Assembly (NCBI GenBank): GCA_024291935.2
Contig: CM044321.1
Span: 66,970,985 to 67,034,984 of the forward strand
Length of the DNA: 64,000 nucleotides
Reading direction: 5' to 3'
From: Okapia johnstoni
Lineage: Eukaryota; Chordata; Mammalia; Artiodactyla; Giraffidae
In this document: in pieces, positions 32,753 through 45,600 of the stretch
How positions within the stretch are numbered: position 1 is the first letter of the stretch
Layout: every line of letters begins with the position of its first letter
Position numbers and translations under genes: made by a program
Notes under the pieces: model-generated
The model's database searches: none
What the model was told of the DNA's origin: nothing
Seen by the model: the letters and a program-made list of their open reading frames with translations, nothing else

Positions 32753-34079
32753 ACATGAAATTGGGTGGCCAAGTTGGGACAGAGGGAAGCAGAGATCCCT
32801 GGAGGTAAGAATGTTAAAGCTGAGAGGAAAAAGATACTGTTTAGGTTAGCCATGAGAATGTTGCAGTCCCTGGGAATGATATCAGGCATTTTAGAGGAAG
32901 ACAGTGAGCAATAAGCTATTGTCTGTTCAATGAAAAAAGTAGTGTGAGCAGGAAGATTTTAGGTCAGCTGTTGTCAGCCACAGCTGCAACTTAAAATCCT
33001 CCAAGGAACTTTATAAGTAACCATGTTTGGGCGCTATCCTGAGGGTTTAATTTAAGGGATCTGGAGTGGGACCTGGGCTACAGTATTTTAACAGTACAGT
33101 ATTTTACAGTATTTAAACAGTAGTTTAAAAGTTTAATGTGCTCTGACGTTCACAGACCACCACTGTGTATGATCAGGATGGTGATGGGCTTGAGGAAGGA
33201 GGATGGTTAGTGCAGCTGGGCAGCGTGAATTTTTGAAGTGTCTGGACAGTTTGAAATAGAAATATGGAGAGAGGGGATGGAGAGCAAGAATTTGTTGTTA
33301 AAAGCAATTCTGGGCTAGAGGAGGTAGTGACAGAGAAGGAAACGTCTGACAGGAAACTGTTTTGTTAGTGTACTGTGTGAATTCTAATCACTAACTTCCG
33401 GTGACCTCAAATGCAAAACAAAGTAACAGTGACAGATTTGGTGTTGAATCACTACACAAACACCCTCTGTGGAAAAATGATGGAGGGCATGAACTTTACT
33501 GGAGAGTAAATGTCTCCTAATTCAAGGACTTTCAAAGTAAGATGGTTATTAAAATGCTGATTTGATGGACCTAGCTCTGGATTTACCTGAGTGGGTACTT
33601 TTGATGACTTAGGTGATTCTTAGGCTCAAGAACCACCAAAGAATGTTTCAGTCTTGGCAGTGGATTAGAATTACTTTGGGAACTTTAAACAGCCCTGGAG
33701 TCGTACACTTTGGGCCAGTTAAATCAATCTCTGGAGGAATGGAGTGGGTATTGTTGTTTTTTTAGTTCCCTGCACAATTTAATGTGCAACTAAGGTTTCA
33801 AACTCATTGCTGTACACTCTGATTCTTACAGGAGAGACAGGTGTGTATCCTATTTTTTCCTCAGAGGCTGTATATATCATATCTACGTTTATAAACTTCT
33901 CAGTCATACACTCACACATCCACCCATTTGCTCATCTGCCTTGTCTTGGATGTCTAATTTGGTATCTCCGAGTTAACATGTGTGATAGTAAAGGTTGATT
34001 TCCACTTCCCAAATGTCCACTTCCTCGTCTTGGTAAGTAGCCACTCTATTTTCTAGTTATTTGGGCCAGATTTTAGAGT
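32753..34079. other. Intergenic DNA with MER5-type remnants
   Basis: No gene seen. Decayed MER5-like pieces lie near 33010-33170 ('aaggaactttataagtaacc', 'cagaccaccactgtgta') and 33545-33640 ('attcttaggctcaagaacca'). The rest appears unique. Confidence 0.45.
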
Positions 34080-34290
34080 TGCTGACATTTCTATGTGTCA
34101 TCATCAAGTTCCGTCAGCTCGATCTCTGAAATATGTCCAGAGTAGGCTCATTTCTGATCACCTCCATTGCTGCTCTGCTAGCCCAAGCCAACATCTCTCA
34201 TGACTGCACTGTGGCAATAGTCTTTTAACTAGTCTTCGCATTTCTGCCATCTTATAGTCTACTTTGCATATAACAGCCAGAGCGGTCCTT

Positions 34291-35010
34291 TTTTTAAAAA
34301 CTAATTTATTTATTTTGGGGGGATCTTCGTTGCTGTGCATGCTTTTCTCTAGTTGTGGCCGGCCTACTCTCTAGTTGTGGTGCATGGGCTTCTCATTCCT
34401 GTGGCTTCTCTTATTGCGGAACACAGACTCCAGGGTGTGCAGGCTTCAGTGGTTGTGGCACATGTGCTCAGTTGCACCAGGGCCTGTGGAATCTTCCTGG
34501 TCCAGGGATCAAATCTGTGTCCCCTGCATTGGCAGGCAGATTTTTTTTTTCTCTTGGAGGATGATTGCTTTACAATGTTGTAGTGATCTCTGCCATACAT
34601 CAGCATGAATCAGTCAAAATTATATACATGTACCCCTCCCTTCTGAGTCTCCCTCCCAAACCATCCCACCCCTCAAGTCATCACAGAGAGTGAGGCTGGA
34701 CTCCCTGTGCTGTTCAGCAGCTTCCCGCTAGCTACCTATATCACACATAATGTGTGTATATGTCAATGCCACTTTCTCAGTTTGTCCTCCCCTCTCCTCC
34801 CAGTGTGTCCATCTCTAGTTGGGGCAGGGCAGACTGTTCCCTACGTCTGCGTCTCCATTTCTTCTCTATAAATAGGTTCATTAGATAGAATCAATCATTT
34901 TAGATTCCATATATATATACATTAATATATGATATTTTCTCTTTTTGACCTACTTCACTCTGTATAACAGGCTTTGGGAAGCAGTCTTAACCACTGGTCC
35001 ACCAGGGTGA
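34291..35010 (-). repeat. CHR-type SINE split by an L1 fragment
   Basis: The reversed CHR runs from 'aatttatttattttgggggg' to 'gcattggcaggcaga' at about 34540, then resumes at about 34981 with 'gcagtcttaaccactggtcc' and 'accagggtga'. The interruption is the L1 at 34541-34970. Confidence 0.75.
34541..34970 (-). repeat. L1 3' UTR fragment nested in the CHR SINE
   Basis: Begins with a T-run, then 'ggatgattgctttacaatgt', 'cctcccaaaccatcccaccc' and 'ctatagaaataggttcatta'-type sequence, ending 'acttcactctgtataacagg'. It is the antisense 3' end of a ruminant L1. Confidence 0.75.
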
Positions 35011-35043
35011 TCCTTTTTTAAAAAATCATTTTTTTGTGGTTAA

Positions 35044-35101
<58 letters not shown>
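35044..35101. repeat. (TA)n microsatellite
   Basis: An almost perfect run of about 28 AT/TA dinucleotides, inside a decayed L1 3' end (about 35020-35210, 'aaatttaccatttaaataca'). Confidence 0.95.
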
Positions 35102-35104
<3 letters not shown>

Positions 35105-36758
35105 CATGAAATTTACCATTTAAATACACAATTGAGTGACATTAAGTATATTCACCATGTTGTGTAATGATCACCACTATTTCAAGAATTTTTTCATCAT
35201 TCCAAGAAGAGAGATCCTTTTAAAACATAGGTCAGAGGTCAGAGGCTATCACTGCTCTGCCTCCCAACATCCAGTGGCTCTCCATTTCACTCAGGGAAGG
35301 CCCAGGTTCTTCCTGGGCCACACGACCCTTTGTGCCACCCTCTGGCCACTCGCCTCTGCACTCAAATCACTCAGGTTTCCGGCTTCCTTGCTGTCCCTTC
35401 AGCAGGGGATCAAGCTCCTGCTTCAGGCTCCTTGCACTTGCTTCTCCCTTTTCTGGATCATTCTTCTCCCAGATATCTATCCTGTATCCTCACTTCATTC
35501 ACACTTGCTTAAATACTGTATTAGAAAGGTTTCTCTGACCCCTTTTCTGACCCAGAACCATATCCCAGTTACTCTGTCCTGTTTTTTTGTTCTGTATGAC
35601 CTGGCATAGATAAAATAAGCTCATCTTCTCCATGAAAACGTAAAATCCTTGAGGACAGAGATATATCTGTTTTGGTATCTGCAGTATCCCCCAAAACAGT
35701 GCCTAGCTCAGAGAACTGGTATGTGATAAATATTTGCTGAATGAAGGAAAAAGCTCAGCTCATGAAAGGCATTCACATAGTAATTAATTCTGAGTAAGTG
35801 TATAAAAAAGCTTTAAAAAGCCTCCAGTTTTAGTGATATATAATTAAGATGCTGTAAAACCACCCATGGATACTAATGTTCATGTTTTTTGGACAGATAT
35901 TTAGAAGCAGGTGTAAGTAACTGATACAAGCAGTCTGGAGGTCCCCTTATTTCTTGTTTAATTTGTTTTTAAATTTTATATTGGAGTATATTTGATTTAC
36001 AGTGTGGTGTTAGTTTCAGGTGTACAGCAGAGTGTTTTAGTTATACATGTCCATATATCTATTCTTTTTCAGGTTCCTTACCCATTTAAGTTATTACAGA
36101 GTCCTGAGTAGAGTTCCTGTGCTATACACTAGGTTCCCATTGTTTATATGTTTTATATACAGTAGTGTGTATATGTTGACCTCAAACTCCTAATTTATTC
36201 CTCTCCATCCAGATTTTCTCTTTGTTAACCATAAGTTTGTTTTCAAAGTCTGTGAGTCTGTTTCAGTTTTGTAAATAAGTTCCTTTGTATCTTTTTTTTT
36301 TAGATTCCACATGTAAGTGATAACATATGATATTTGCCTTTTCTCTGTCTGACTTACTTAGTATGATAATCTCTAGGTCCATCCATGTTGATGCAAATGG
36401 CATTATTTCATTCTTTTGTATGACTGAATAGTATTCAGTTGTGTATATATACTGCATCTTTATCCATTTATCTATCGATGGACATTTAGGTTGCTTTCAT
36501 ATCTTGGTTATTATAAATTGTGCTGCAATGAATGTTGGGGTACACGTATCTTTTCAAAGTATAGTTTTCTCCACACATATGCCCAGGAGTGGGATTGTAG
36601 TATCATATAGTAGCTCTATATTTAGTTTTCTAAGGAACCTCCATACTGTTCTCCATAGTGCTGTTTCAGTGTACTTTCCCACCAACGGTGTAGGAGGCTT
36701 TTCTTTTCTCCATATCCTCTCCAGCATTTATTTTCTTATTCTTTTAAGGGAACCCTCT

Positions 36759-37083
36759 TAAAAAATTTTTTTTTATTTATTTTTGGCTGTGCTGGGTCTT
36801 TGTTGCTGTGTGGGCTTTTCTCGTCACAGAGAGAGGGACTACTTTAGTTGCGGTGCACAGGCTTCTCATTGTGGAGAACAGACTCAAGGGTGTGTGAAGG
36901 TCAGTAGTTGTGAAACATGGGCTCAGTAATTGCAACTCCCAGCCTCCAGAGGACAGGCTCAGTAGTTGTGGCACATGGGCTTATTTGCTCCATGGCATGT
37001 GGAATCTTTCCAGATCAGAGGTTGAACCTGTGTCTCCTACAGTGGCAGATAGAGTCTTTACCACTGAGCCACCAGGGAAGCCC
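36759..37083 (-). repeat. CHR-type SINE in the old L1
   Basis: From the T-rich 'tttttttatttatttttggc' to 'gtctttaccactgagccacc' and 'agggaagccc'. L1 sequence flanks both sides. Confidence 0.82.
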
Positions 37084-37815
37084 TCCACCATTTATCGTTT
37101 GTAGTTTTTTTTTTTTTTTGATGATGGCCATTCTGACCAGTGTGAAGTGATACTTCATTCTTGTTTTGATTTGCATTTCTCTCATAACTAGTGATGTTGA
37201 ACATCTTTTCATGTACCTCTTGGCCATCTATATATCTTCTTTGAAGTGATCTATTTAGATCTTCTGCCCAGTTTTTGATTCGGATTTTTTTTTTTTTTTT
37301 CATATTGTGCTTCATGAGCTGTTTGTATATTTTGGAGATTAATCCCTTGTCAGTTGCATAGTTTGCAATTATTTTTTCCCACTCTGTGGATTATTTTTTC
37401 AATTTGTTTATGATTTTCTTTGCTGTACAAAAGGCTTTAATTAGGTACCATTTGTTTATTTTTGTTTTCATTACTCTAGGAGGTGGATCCAAAAAGATAG
37501 TGCTGTGATTTATGTCAATGTTCTGCCTATGTTTTCCTCTAAGAGTTTTAGAGTATCCAGTCTTATATTTAGGTCTTTAATCCATTTTGAGTTTATTTTT
37601 GTGTGTGGTGTTATGAAGTGTTTTAATTTCATTCTTTTGCATGTAGCCGCCCAGTTTTCCAAGCACCACTTATTGAAGAAATTATCTTTTCTCCAGTTTT
37701 TATTCTTGCTTCTTTTATCATAGATTAATTGACAATAAGTATATGAGTTTATTTCTGGACTTTCTATTCTGTACCGTTGTGCCAGTACCACACTGTTTTA
37801 CTGTAGCTTTATTTT

Positions 37816-38128
37816 ATTTTTTTTTTTTGAAGATTTATTTATTTTGTTTTTTGAATGTGGTGGCTCTTTGTTGCTGTGTGCAGGCTTACTCTAGTTGTGG
37901 TGAACGGGGGATTCTCATTGCAGTGACTTCTCTTGTTGTGGAGCATGGGCTCTAGGTGCCCAGGGTTCAGTAGTTGGGGCTTGTGGGCTCTAGAGCACAG
38001 GCTCAGTAGTTGTGGCATGTGGGCTTAGTTGCTCTGCTGCAGGTGGGGTCTTCCCAGAGTGGGGGGTTGAACCTGTGTCCCCTTCATTGGCAGGCAGATT
38101 CTTAATCCCTGAACCACCAGGGAAGCCC
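37816..38128 (-). repeat. CHR-type SINE in the old L1 (second)
   Basis: From 'ttttttttttttgaagattt' to 'cagattcttaatccctgaac' and 'caccagggaagccc'. L1 ORF2 sequence continues right after ('gattactattgctctataat'). Confidence 0.82.
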
Positions 38129-38448
38129 TTGATTACTATTGCTCTATAATACAGTCTGAAGTCAGGAAGCCTGATTCTTCCAGCTCTGTTTTGATTTCTC
38201 AAGATTGCTCTGGCTATTCGGAGTCTTTGTGCTTCCAGACCAAGATTTTTTGTTATAGATCTGCAAAAAAGCCCTTCATCATTTGGTATGGATGGCATTG
38301 AATCTGCAGATTGCTTTGGGTAGTATAATCACTTTGACAATATTGATTTTTCCAGTCCAAGAACATGGTGTATCTTTCTGTTTGTGTTATCTTTGATTTC
38401 TTTCATCAGCATCTTACAGTTTTCAGAGTACAGGTCTTTTGCTTCCTT

Positions 38449-41400
38449 GTTGTTCATTGTTCAGCTGCCCAGTCATTTCTGACTCTTTGCGACCCCATGG
38501 ACTGAAGCATGCCAGACCTCCTCGTCCCTCACCATCTCCTGGAGTTTGCCCAAGTTCATGTTCATTGCATCGGTGATGCCATCCAACTGTCTCATCCTCT
38601 GACGCCCTCTTCTCCTTCTGCCCTCAATCTTTCCCAGCATCAGGGACTTTTCAGATGAGTCGTCTGTGTGCATCGGATGACCAAAATACTGGAGCTTCAG
38701 CTTCAGCATCAGTCCTTCTAGTGAATGAATATTCAGGGTTGATCTCCCTTAAGATTGACCAGTTTGGTCTCCTTGCTGTCCAGGGGACTTTCAGGATTCT
38801 TTTTCTGTACCATAGTTTGAAGGCATCAGTTCTTTGGTGTTCTGCCTTCTTTATGGTCCATCTGTCACAACCATACCTGACCATTGGGAAGACCATAACC
38901 TTGACTATATGGCCCTTTATCAACAGAGTATTGTCTCTGCTTTTCAACACACTGTCTAGGATTGCCATCGCTTTCCTGCCAAGAAGCAATCGTGTTCTGA
39001 TTTCATGGCTGCAGTCACCATTTGCAGTGATTTTGGAGCCCAAGAAAAGGAAATCTGTCACTACTTCCACCTTTTCCCCTTCTATTTGCCATGCAGTAAT
39101 GGGACCAGATGCCATGATCTTAATTGTTTTAATATTTAGTATTAAGCCAGCTCTTTCCCTCTCCTCCTTCACCCTCATCAAGAGGCTCTTTACTTCCTCT
39201 TCGCTTTCTGCCATTAGAGTGGTATCATCCGCATGTCTGAGGTTGTTGATGTTTCTCCCACCTATCTTGATTCCGACTTGTAACTTTTCCAGCCTGGCAT
39301 TTCTCATGATGTGCTCAGCATATGGGTTAAACAAACAGGGTGACAGCAGACAGCCCTTTCATACTCCTTTCTCCATCTTGAACCAATCAATTGTTCCATA
39401 CAGGGTTCTAACTGTTGCTTCTTGACCCACATACAGGTTTCTCAGGAGACAGGTAGGATGGTCTACTATTCCCATCTCTCCTAGAGCTTTCCAGTTTGTC
39501 ATGATCTACATAGTCAAAGGCTTTCATATAGTTGATGAATCAGAGATAGATGTTTTTCTGAAATTCCCTTGCTTTCTCTGTAATCCAGTGAATGTTGGCA
39601 ATTTGATCTCTAGTTCCTCTTCCTTTTCTAAACCCAGACTGAACATCTGGAAGTTCTTGTTTCATATAATGCTGAAGCCTAGCATGTAAGATTTTAAGCA
39701 TGACCTTACTAGCATAGGAGTAGAGTGCAATTGTCTGATGGTTAGCACATTCTTTGGTACTACCCTTCTTGGGAATTGGGATGAGAATTGACCTTTTCCA
39801 GTCCTCTGGCCCCTGCTGGGTCGTCCAGATTTGCTGACATAATGAGTGCAAAACCTTGATGGCATCATCCTTTAGGGATCTGAATAGTTCTGCTGGAATT
39901 TCATTGCATCCACCAGCTTTATTAACAGCACTGCTTCTTAAGGCCCACCGGACCTTGCACTCCAGAATGTCTGGCTCTGGGTAACTAAACACACCATCGT
40001 AGTATTCTGGTTCATTAAGATCTTTTTTATACAGTTCTTCTATGTTTTCTTTCCATTGCTTCTTGATTTCTTCAGCATCTACTAGGTCTCTACCATTTTT
40101 ATTCTTTATCGTGCCCATCTTTGGGCAGAATGCTCCCTTGATGTTTCCAATTTTCCTGAAGAGATCTCTTGTCTTTCCCCTTTTGCTGTTTTCTTCTGTT
40201 ATTAAACACTGTTCATTGAAGAAGGCCTTCTTGTCTCTTCTAGCTATTCTTTGAAACTCTGCATTGAATTGGATGTACCTTTCCCTCTCTCCTTTGCTTG
40301 TTGCTTTTCTTCATTCTTCTGCTATTTGTAAAGCCTCCTCAGATAAACCATTTTGCCTTCTTGCTTTTCTTTTTCTATGGGATGGTTTTCTTCAGCACTT
40401 CCTGTACAATATTACAGACCTCTGTCCATAGTTCTTCAGGCCCACTGTTATCTAGATCTAGTCCCTTAAACCTACTCATTACCTCTATTGCGAATTCATA
40501 CAGGATTTGATTTAAGTCATACCTGGCTGGCCTAGTATTTTTCCTGGTTTTCTTATTCTAAGCTTGAATTTTGCTATGAGAATCTGATGATCTGAGCCAC
40601 AGTCAGCTCCAGGTCTTGTTTCTGTTGACTGTATACAGCTTCTTAATCTTCGGCTACAAAGAATGTAATCAATTTGATTTCAGTATTGACCATTTGGTGA
40701 TGTCCATGTGTAAAGTCATCTCTTGTATTGTTGAAAAAGAGTATTTGCTATGACTAGTGCACTCTCTTGGCAGAATTCAGCTAGCCTTTGCCCTGCTTCA
40801 TTTTGTTTTCCAAGGCCAAACTTGCCTGTTACTCCAGGTGTATCTTGACTTCCTTCTTTTGCATTCCAGTCCCCGATGATGACTAGAACATCTTTTTAGG
40901 TGTTTGTTCTAGGAGGTCTTCTAGGTCTTCATAGAACGGATCAACTTCAGCTTCTTCAGCATTGATGGTAGGGGCATAGACTTGGATTACTCTGATGTTG
41001 AATGGCTTGCCCTGGAAATGAACTGAGATCATTCTGTCATTTTTGAGGTTGCACCCAAGTACTGTATTTTGGACTCTTTTGTTGATTATGAGGGCTACTC
41101 CATTTCTTCTATGGGATTTTTGCCCACAGTAGTAGATATAATGGTCATCTGAATTAAATTTGCCTATTTCTGTGCAGTTTAGTTTGCTGATTCTTAAGAT
41201 ATCTATGTTTATTCTTACCATCTCCTGCATGACCATGTCCAATTTTCCTTGATTCATGGACCTAACATTCCAGGTTCCTATACAGTACTATTCCTTGAAG
41301 CATCAGATTTTACTTTCGTCACTAGACACATCAACAGCTGAGTGTCATATCCACTTTGGCACAGCTGCTTCATTCCTTCTGGAGCTATTGGTAATTCTCC

Positions 41401-42283
41401 TTTACTCTTCTGCAGTAACACCTTGGACACCTTCAGACATGGGGGACTCATCTTTTCATGTCCTGTCTTTTTTGCCTATTATACAGTTCATGAGGTTCTC
41501 ATGGCAAGTATTGAGAGAGTCATTTCCTAGGCAGGTTGATAAGAAGTCGAGGGGTCCCCACGGAGAGAGGGGTCTGGAATTCTCAAGGAGGAGAAAAGGA
41601 CAAACTTTTTTTTCTTTTTCCTCTGCATTCCTTAGTCTTAGTCAAATACACAACTCAGTTTAAACTCTGTACTAGGGATTATACAACAACAATGTATCCA
41701 GCTAGAGGACAGTTTCTCCTTCCTAAAAACCTTCTGACTAATCCTGCTATCTTAGAATGTATATTATGGGGGTGGGTCTGGAGGATCTTTCTATTGTCAA
41801 AGGCTAATCCTGTTATCCTAAAGTGTAAATTATGGGAGTGGGTCTGGTGAGGTCTTTACCTCCAGACATTCTTTTGACTCAGTGTAATAATTAATTAGAA
41901 AATATATAATTTCATTGCTAACACTAGCAAGGGGGTACACTTTCTGCCCCCTTCTGATGCCTATGTCAGAAGCTTTCTCTATCTCCTTTATACTTTAATA
42001 AAACTTTATCACACAAAAGCTCTGAGTGATCAAGCCTCGTCTCTGGCCCCGGATGGAATTCTTCTCCTCCGGAGGCCAAGAATCCCGGCCATCTTTTCGT
42101 GGTCCAGCAACAACCTTTCAGTACACTGGGTTGATTTGCCATTCCCTCCTCCAGTGGACCATGTTTTATCAGAACTCCCTGCTATGACTTGTCCATCTTG
42201 GGTGGCCCTGCACGGCATGGCTCATAGCTTCATTGAGTTACACAAGCCCCTTTACCATGACAAGTCAGTGATCCATGAAGGGA
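38449..42283 (-). mobile_element. Full-length BovB LINE carrying a solo LTR
   Basis: A perfect 13-base duplication 'cttttgcttcctt' at 38436-38448 and 42284-42296 brackets the element. Removing the LTR leaves about 3.2 kb, the known full length of BovB. In minus order: 5' end near 42283, an apurinic-type endonuclease piece (41257-40883, MNQGKLDMVMQEMVRINIDI and VIQVYAPTINAEE), then RT pieces (40118-39540 with FRKGRGTRDQIANIHWI; 39334-38651 with ADDTTLMAESEEEVKSLL). Breaks between the pieces and the LTR show it is inactive. BovB is an RTE-type retroposon that spread horizontally into ruminant ancestors and supplied the tails of Bov SINEs. Confidence 0.92.
41512..42120 (+). mobile_element. Solo LTR of an endogenous retrovirus
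   Basis: A 609-base block begins TGAGAGAG and ends CAACCTTTCA, so it has TG...CA ends. It carries a polyadenylation signal and TATA-like run ('tatactttaataaaac') at about 41989-42004 and a GC-rich end. The BovB sequence is interrupted exactly here. Flanking GTAT (41508-41511) and GTAC (42121-42124) are a probable 4-base duplication with one change. No gag, pol or env sequence is next to it, so internal sequence was lost by LTR-LTR recombination. The family is not identified. Confidence 0.72.
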
Positions 42284-42640
42284 CTTTTGCTTCCTTAGGT
42301 AGGTTTATTCCTAGGTTTTTATTCTTTTTGATGATAAATGGAATTGTTTCTTTAATTTCTCTTTCTGATCTTTCATTGTTAGCGTATAGAAATGTAAGAT
42401 ATTTCTCTAATAATTTTGTATCCTACAACTTTACAGTCAGTCCCCTGCATATGAATGCTTTCCGTTCCAAGAGCACATTTGTAAGTCCAGTTTGTTCATA
42501 AGTCTAACAAGGTTAGCCTAGGTACCCAATGAACACAGTCAGCTATATAGCACTATAGTAGCTCTATAATACTTTTTACACAAATAATACATAAAAACAA
42601 ACAAACAAAAAAACATTTTTAATCTTAAAATTGTTGTTCA

Positions 42641-45600
42641 GTTGCTAAACCGTGTCCGAATCGTTGTGACCCTTTGGACTTCAGCATGCTAGGCTTCCCT
42701 GTCAATCTCTGTCTCCCAGAGTTTGCTCAGACTCATGTCCATTGAGTTGGTGATACCATCCAACCATCTCATCCTCTGTTGCCCCCTCTCCTGCCCTCAA
42801 TCTTTCCAAGCATCAGGGTCTCTTCCAATGAGTCAGCTCTTCGCATCAGGTGGCCAAAGTGTTGGAGCTTCAACATCAGTCCTTCCAATGAATATTCAGG
42901 GTTGATTTCCTTTAGGATTGACTGGTTTGATCTCTTTGCTGTCCAAGGGGCTCCTAAGAGTTCTCCAGCACCACAATTCACAAGCACCAATTCTTCGTTG
43001 CTCAGCCTTCTTTATGGTCCACCTCTCACATTTGTACACGACTACTGGAAAAACCATAGCTTTGACTGTACAGACCTTTGTTGGCAAAGTGATATCTCTG
43101 CTTTTTAAAACACAGTCTAGATTTGTCATAGCTTTTCTTCCAAGGAGCAGGCATCTTTTAATTTTGTGGCTGCAGTCTTCATCACGGTGATTTTAGAGCC
43201 CAGGAAAATAAAATCTGCCACTGGTTCCACTTTTTCCCCATCTGTTTGCCATGAAGTGATGGGACCAATGCTATGATCTTAGTTTTTTCAGTGTTGAGTT
43301 TTAAGCCAGGTTTTTCACTCCTCTTCTCCCTCATCATGAGGCTCTTTAGTTCCTCTTTAGAGTGGTATCATCTGCATATCTGAGGTTGTTGATATTTCTC
43401 CTGGCAATCTTGACTCCAGCTTGTGATTCATCCTGCCCGGAATTTTACACCATGTTCAGTTCAGTTCAGTCGCTCAGTCGTGTCCAACTCTTTGCGACCC
43501 CATGAAACCACAGCATGCCAGGCCTCCCTGTCCATCACCAACTCCCGGAGTCCACCCAAACCCATGTCCATCGAGTCAGTGATGCCATCCAGCCATCTCA
43601 TCCTCTGGCGTCCCCTTCTCCTCCTGCCCTCAATCTTTCCCAGCATCAGGGTCTTTTCCAGTGAGTCAGCTCTTTGCATCAGGTGGCCAAAGTATTGGAG
43701 TTTCAGCTTCAACATCAGTCCTTCCAGTGAACACCCAGGACTGATCTCCTTTAGGATGGACTGGTTGGATCTCTTTGCAGTCCAAGGGACTCTCGAGTCT
43801 TCTCCAACACCACAGTTCAAAAGCATCAATTCTTTGGTGCTAGGCTTTCTTTATAGTCCAACTCTCACATCCATACATGACCACTGGAAAAACCATAGCC
43901 TTGACTAGACGGACCTTTGTTGGCAAAGTAATGTCTCTGCTTTTTAATATGCTATCTAGGTTGGTCATAACTTTCCTTCCAAGGAGTAAGCGTCTTTTAA
44001 TTTCATGGCTGCAGTCACTATCTGCAGTGATTTTGGAGCCCCCCAAAATAAAGTCTGACACTGTTTCCCCATCTATCTGCCATGAAGTGATGGGACCAGA
44101 TGCCATAATCTTGGTTTTCTGAACGTTGAGCTTTAAGCCAACTTTTTCACTCTCCTCTTTCACTTTCATCAAGAGGCTCTTTAGTTCTTCTTCACTTTCT
44201 GCCATAAGGGTGGTGTCATCTGCATATCTGAGGTTATTGATATTTCTCCTGGCAATCTTGATTCCAGCTTGTGCTTCCTCCAGCCCAGCATTTCTCATGA
44301 TGTACTCTGCATATAAGTTAAATAAGCAGGATGACAATATATAGCCTTGACATACTCCTTTTCCTATTTGGAACCAGTCTGTTGTTCCATGTCCAGTTCT
44401 AACTGTTGCTTCCTGACCTGCATACAGATTTCTCAAGAGGCAGGTCAGGTGGTCTGGTATTCCCATCTCTTTCAAAATGTTTCACAGTTTATTGTCATCC
44501 ACATAGTCAGAGGCTTTGGCAGAGTCAATAAAACAGAAATAGATGTTTTCCTGGTACTCTCTTGCTTTTCCAGTGATCCATCGGATGTTGGCAATTTGAT
44601 CTCTGATTCCTCTGCCTTTTCTAAAACCGGCTTGAACATCTGGAAGTTCATGGTTCACATATTGCTTAAGCCTGACTTGGAGAATTTTAAGCATTACTTT
44701 ACTAGTATGTGAGATGAGTGCTATTGTGCAGTAGTTTGAGCATTCTTTGGCATTGCCTTTCTTTGGGATTGGAATGAAAACTGACCTTTTCCATTCCTGT
44801 GGCCACTGCTGAGTTTTCCAAATTTGCTGACATACTGAGTCCAGCACTTTCACAGCATCATCTTTTAGGATTTGAAATAGCTCAACTGGAATTCCATCAC
44901 CTCCACTAGCTTTGTTCGTAGTGATGCTTCCTAAGGCCCACTTGACTGCACATTCCAGGATGTCTGGCTCTAGGTGAGTGATCACACCATCGTGATTGTC
45001 TGGGTCATGAAGAACTTTTTTGTAAAGTTCTTCTGTGTATTCTTGCCACCTCTTCTTAATATCTTCTGCTTCTATTTGGTCCCTACCATTTCTGTCCTTT
45101 ATTGAGCCCATCTTTGCATGAAATGTTCCCTTGATATCTCTAATTTTCTTGAGGAGATCTCTAGTCTTTCCCATTCTGTTGTTTTCCTCTCTTTCTTTGC
45201 ATTGATCACTGAAGAAGGTTTTCTTATTTCTCCTTGCTCTTCTTTGGATCTCTGCATTCAAATGGGTATATCTTTCCTTTTCTCCTTTGCTTTTCACTTC
45301 CCGTCTTTTCACAGCTGCTTGTAAGGCTTCCTCAGACTGCCATTTTGCTTTTTTGCGTTTCTTTTTCTTGGGTATGGTCTTGATTCCCGTCTCCTGTACA
45401 GTGTCATGAACCTCCATCTGTAGTTCATCAGGCATTCTGTTTATCAGATCTAGTCCTTTAAATCTATTTCTCACTTCTACTGTATAGTCATAAGGGATTT
45501 GATTTAGATCATACCTGAATGGTCTAGTGGTTTTTTCCACTTTCTTCAATTTCAGTCTGAATTTGGCAATAAGGAGTTCATGATCTGATCCACAGTCAGC

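Larger units (their letters stand above)
34080..35745 (+). repeat. Ancient L2-like LINE remnant, split by younger insertions
   Basis: Left part at about 34080-34290 ('ctgcactgtggcaatagtct'). Right part at about 35215-35745, with 'ccagtggctctccatttcac', 'ccttgaggacagagatat' and the L2-like end 'gtgcctagctcagagaactg' then 'aatatttgctgaatgaa'. Between them sit a CHR SINE, a nested L1 and another L1 fragment. The family assignment is moderate. Confidence 0.45.

Noticed and set aside
44482..45549. A host gene of unknown function (355 codons)
   Set aside because: The peptide is BovB reverse transcriptase (AGFRKGRG, DQIANIRW), bounded by BovB ends.
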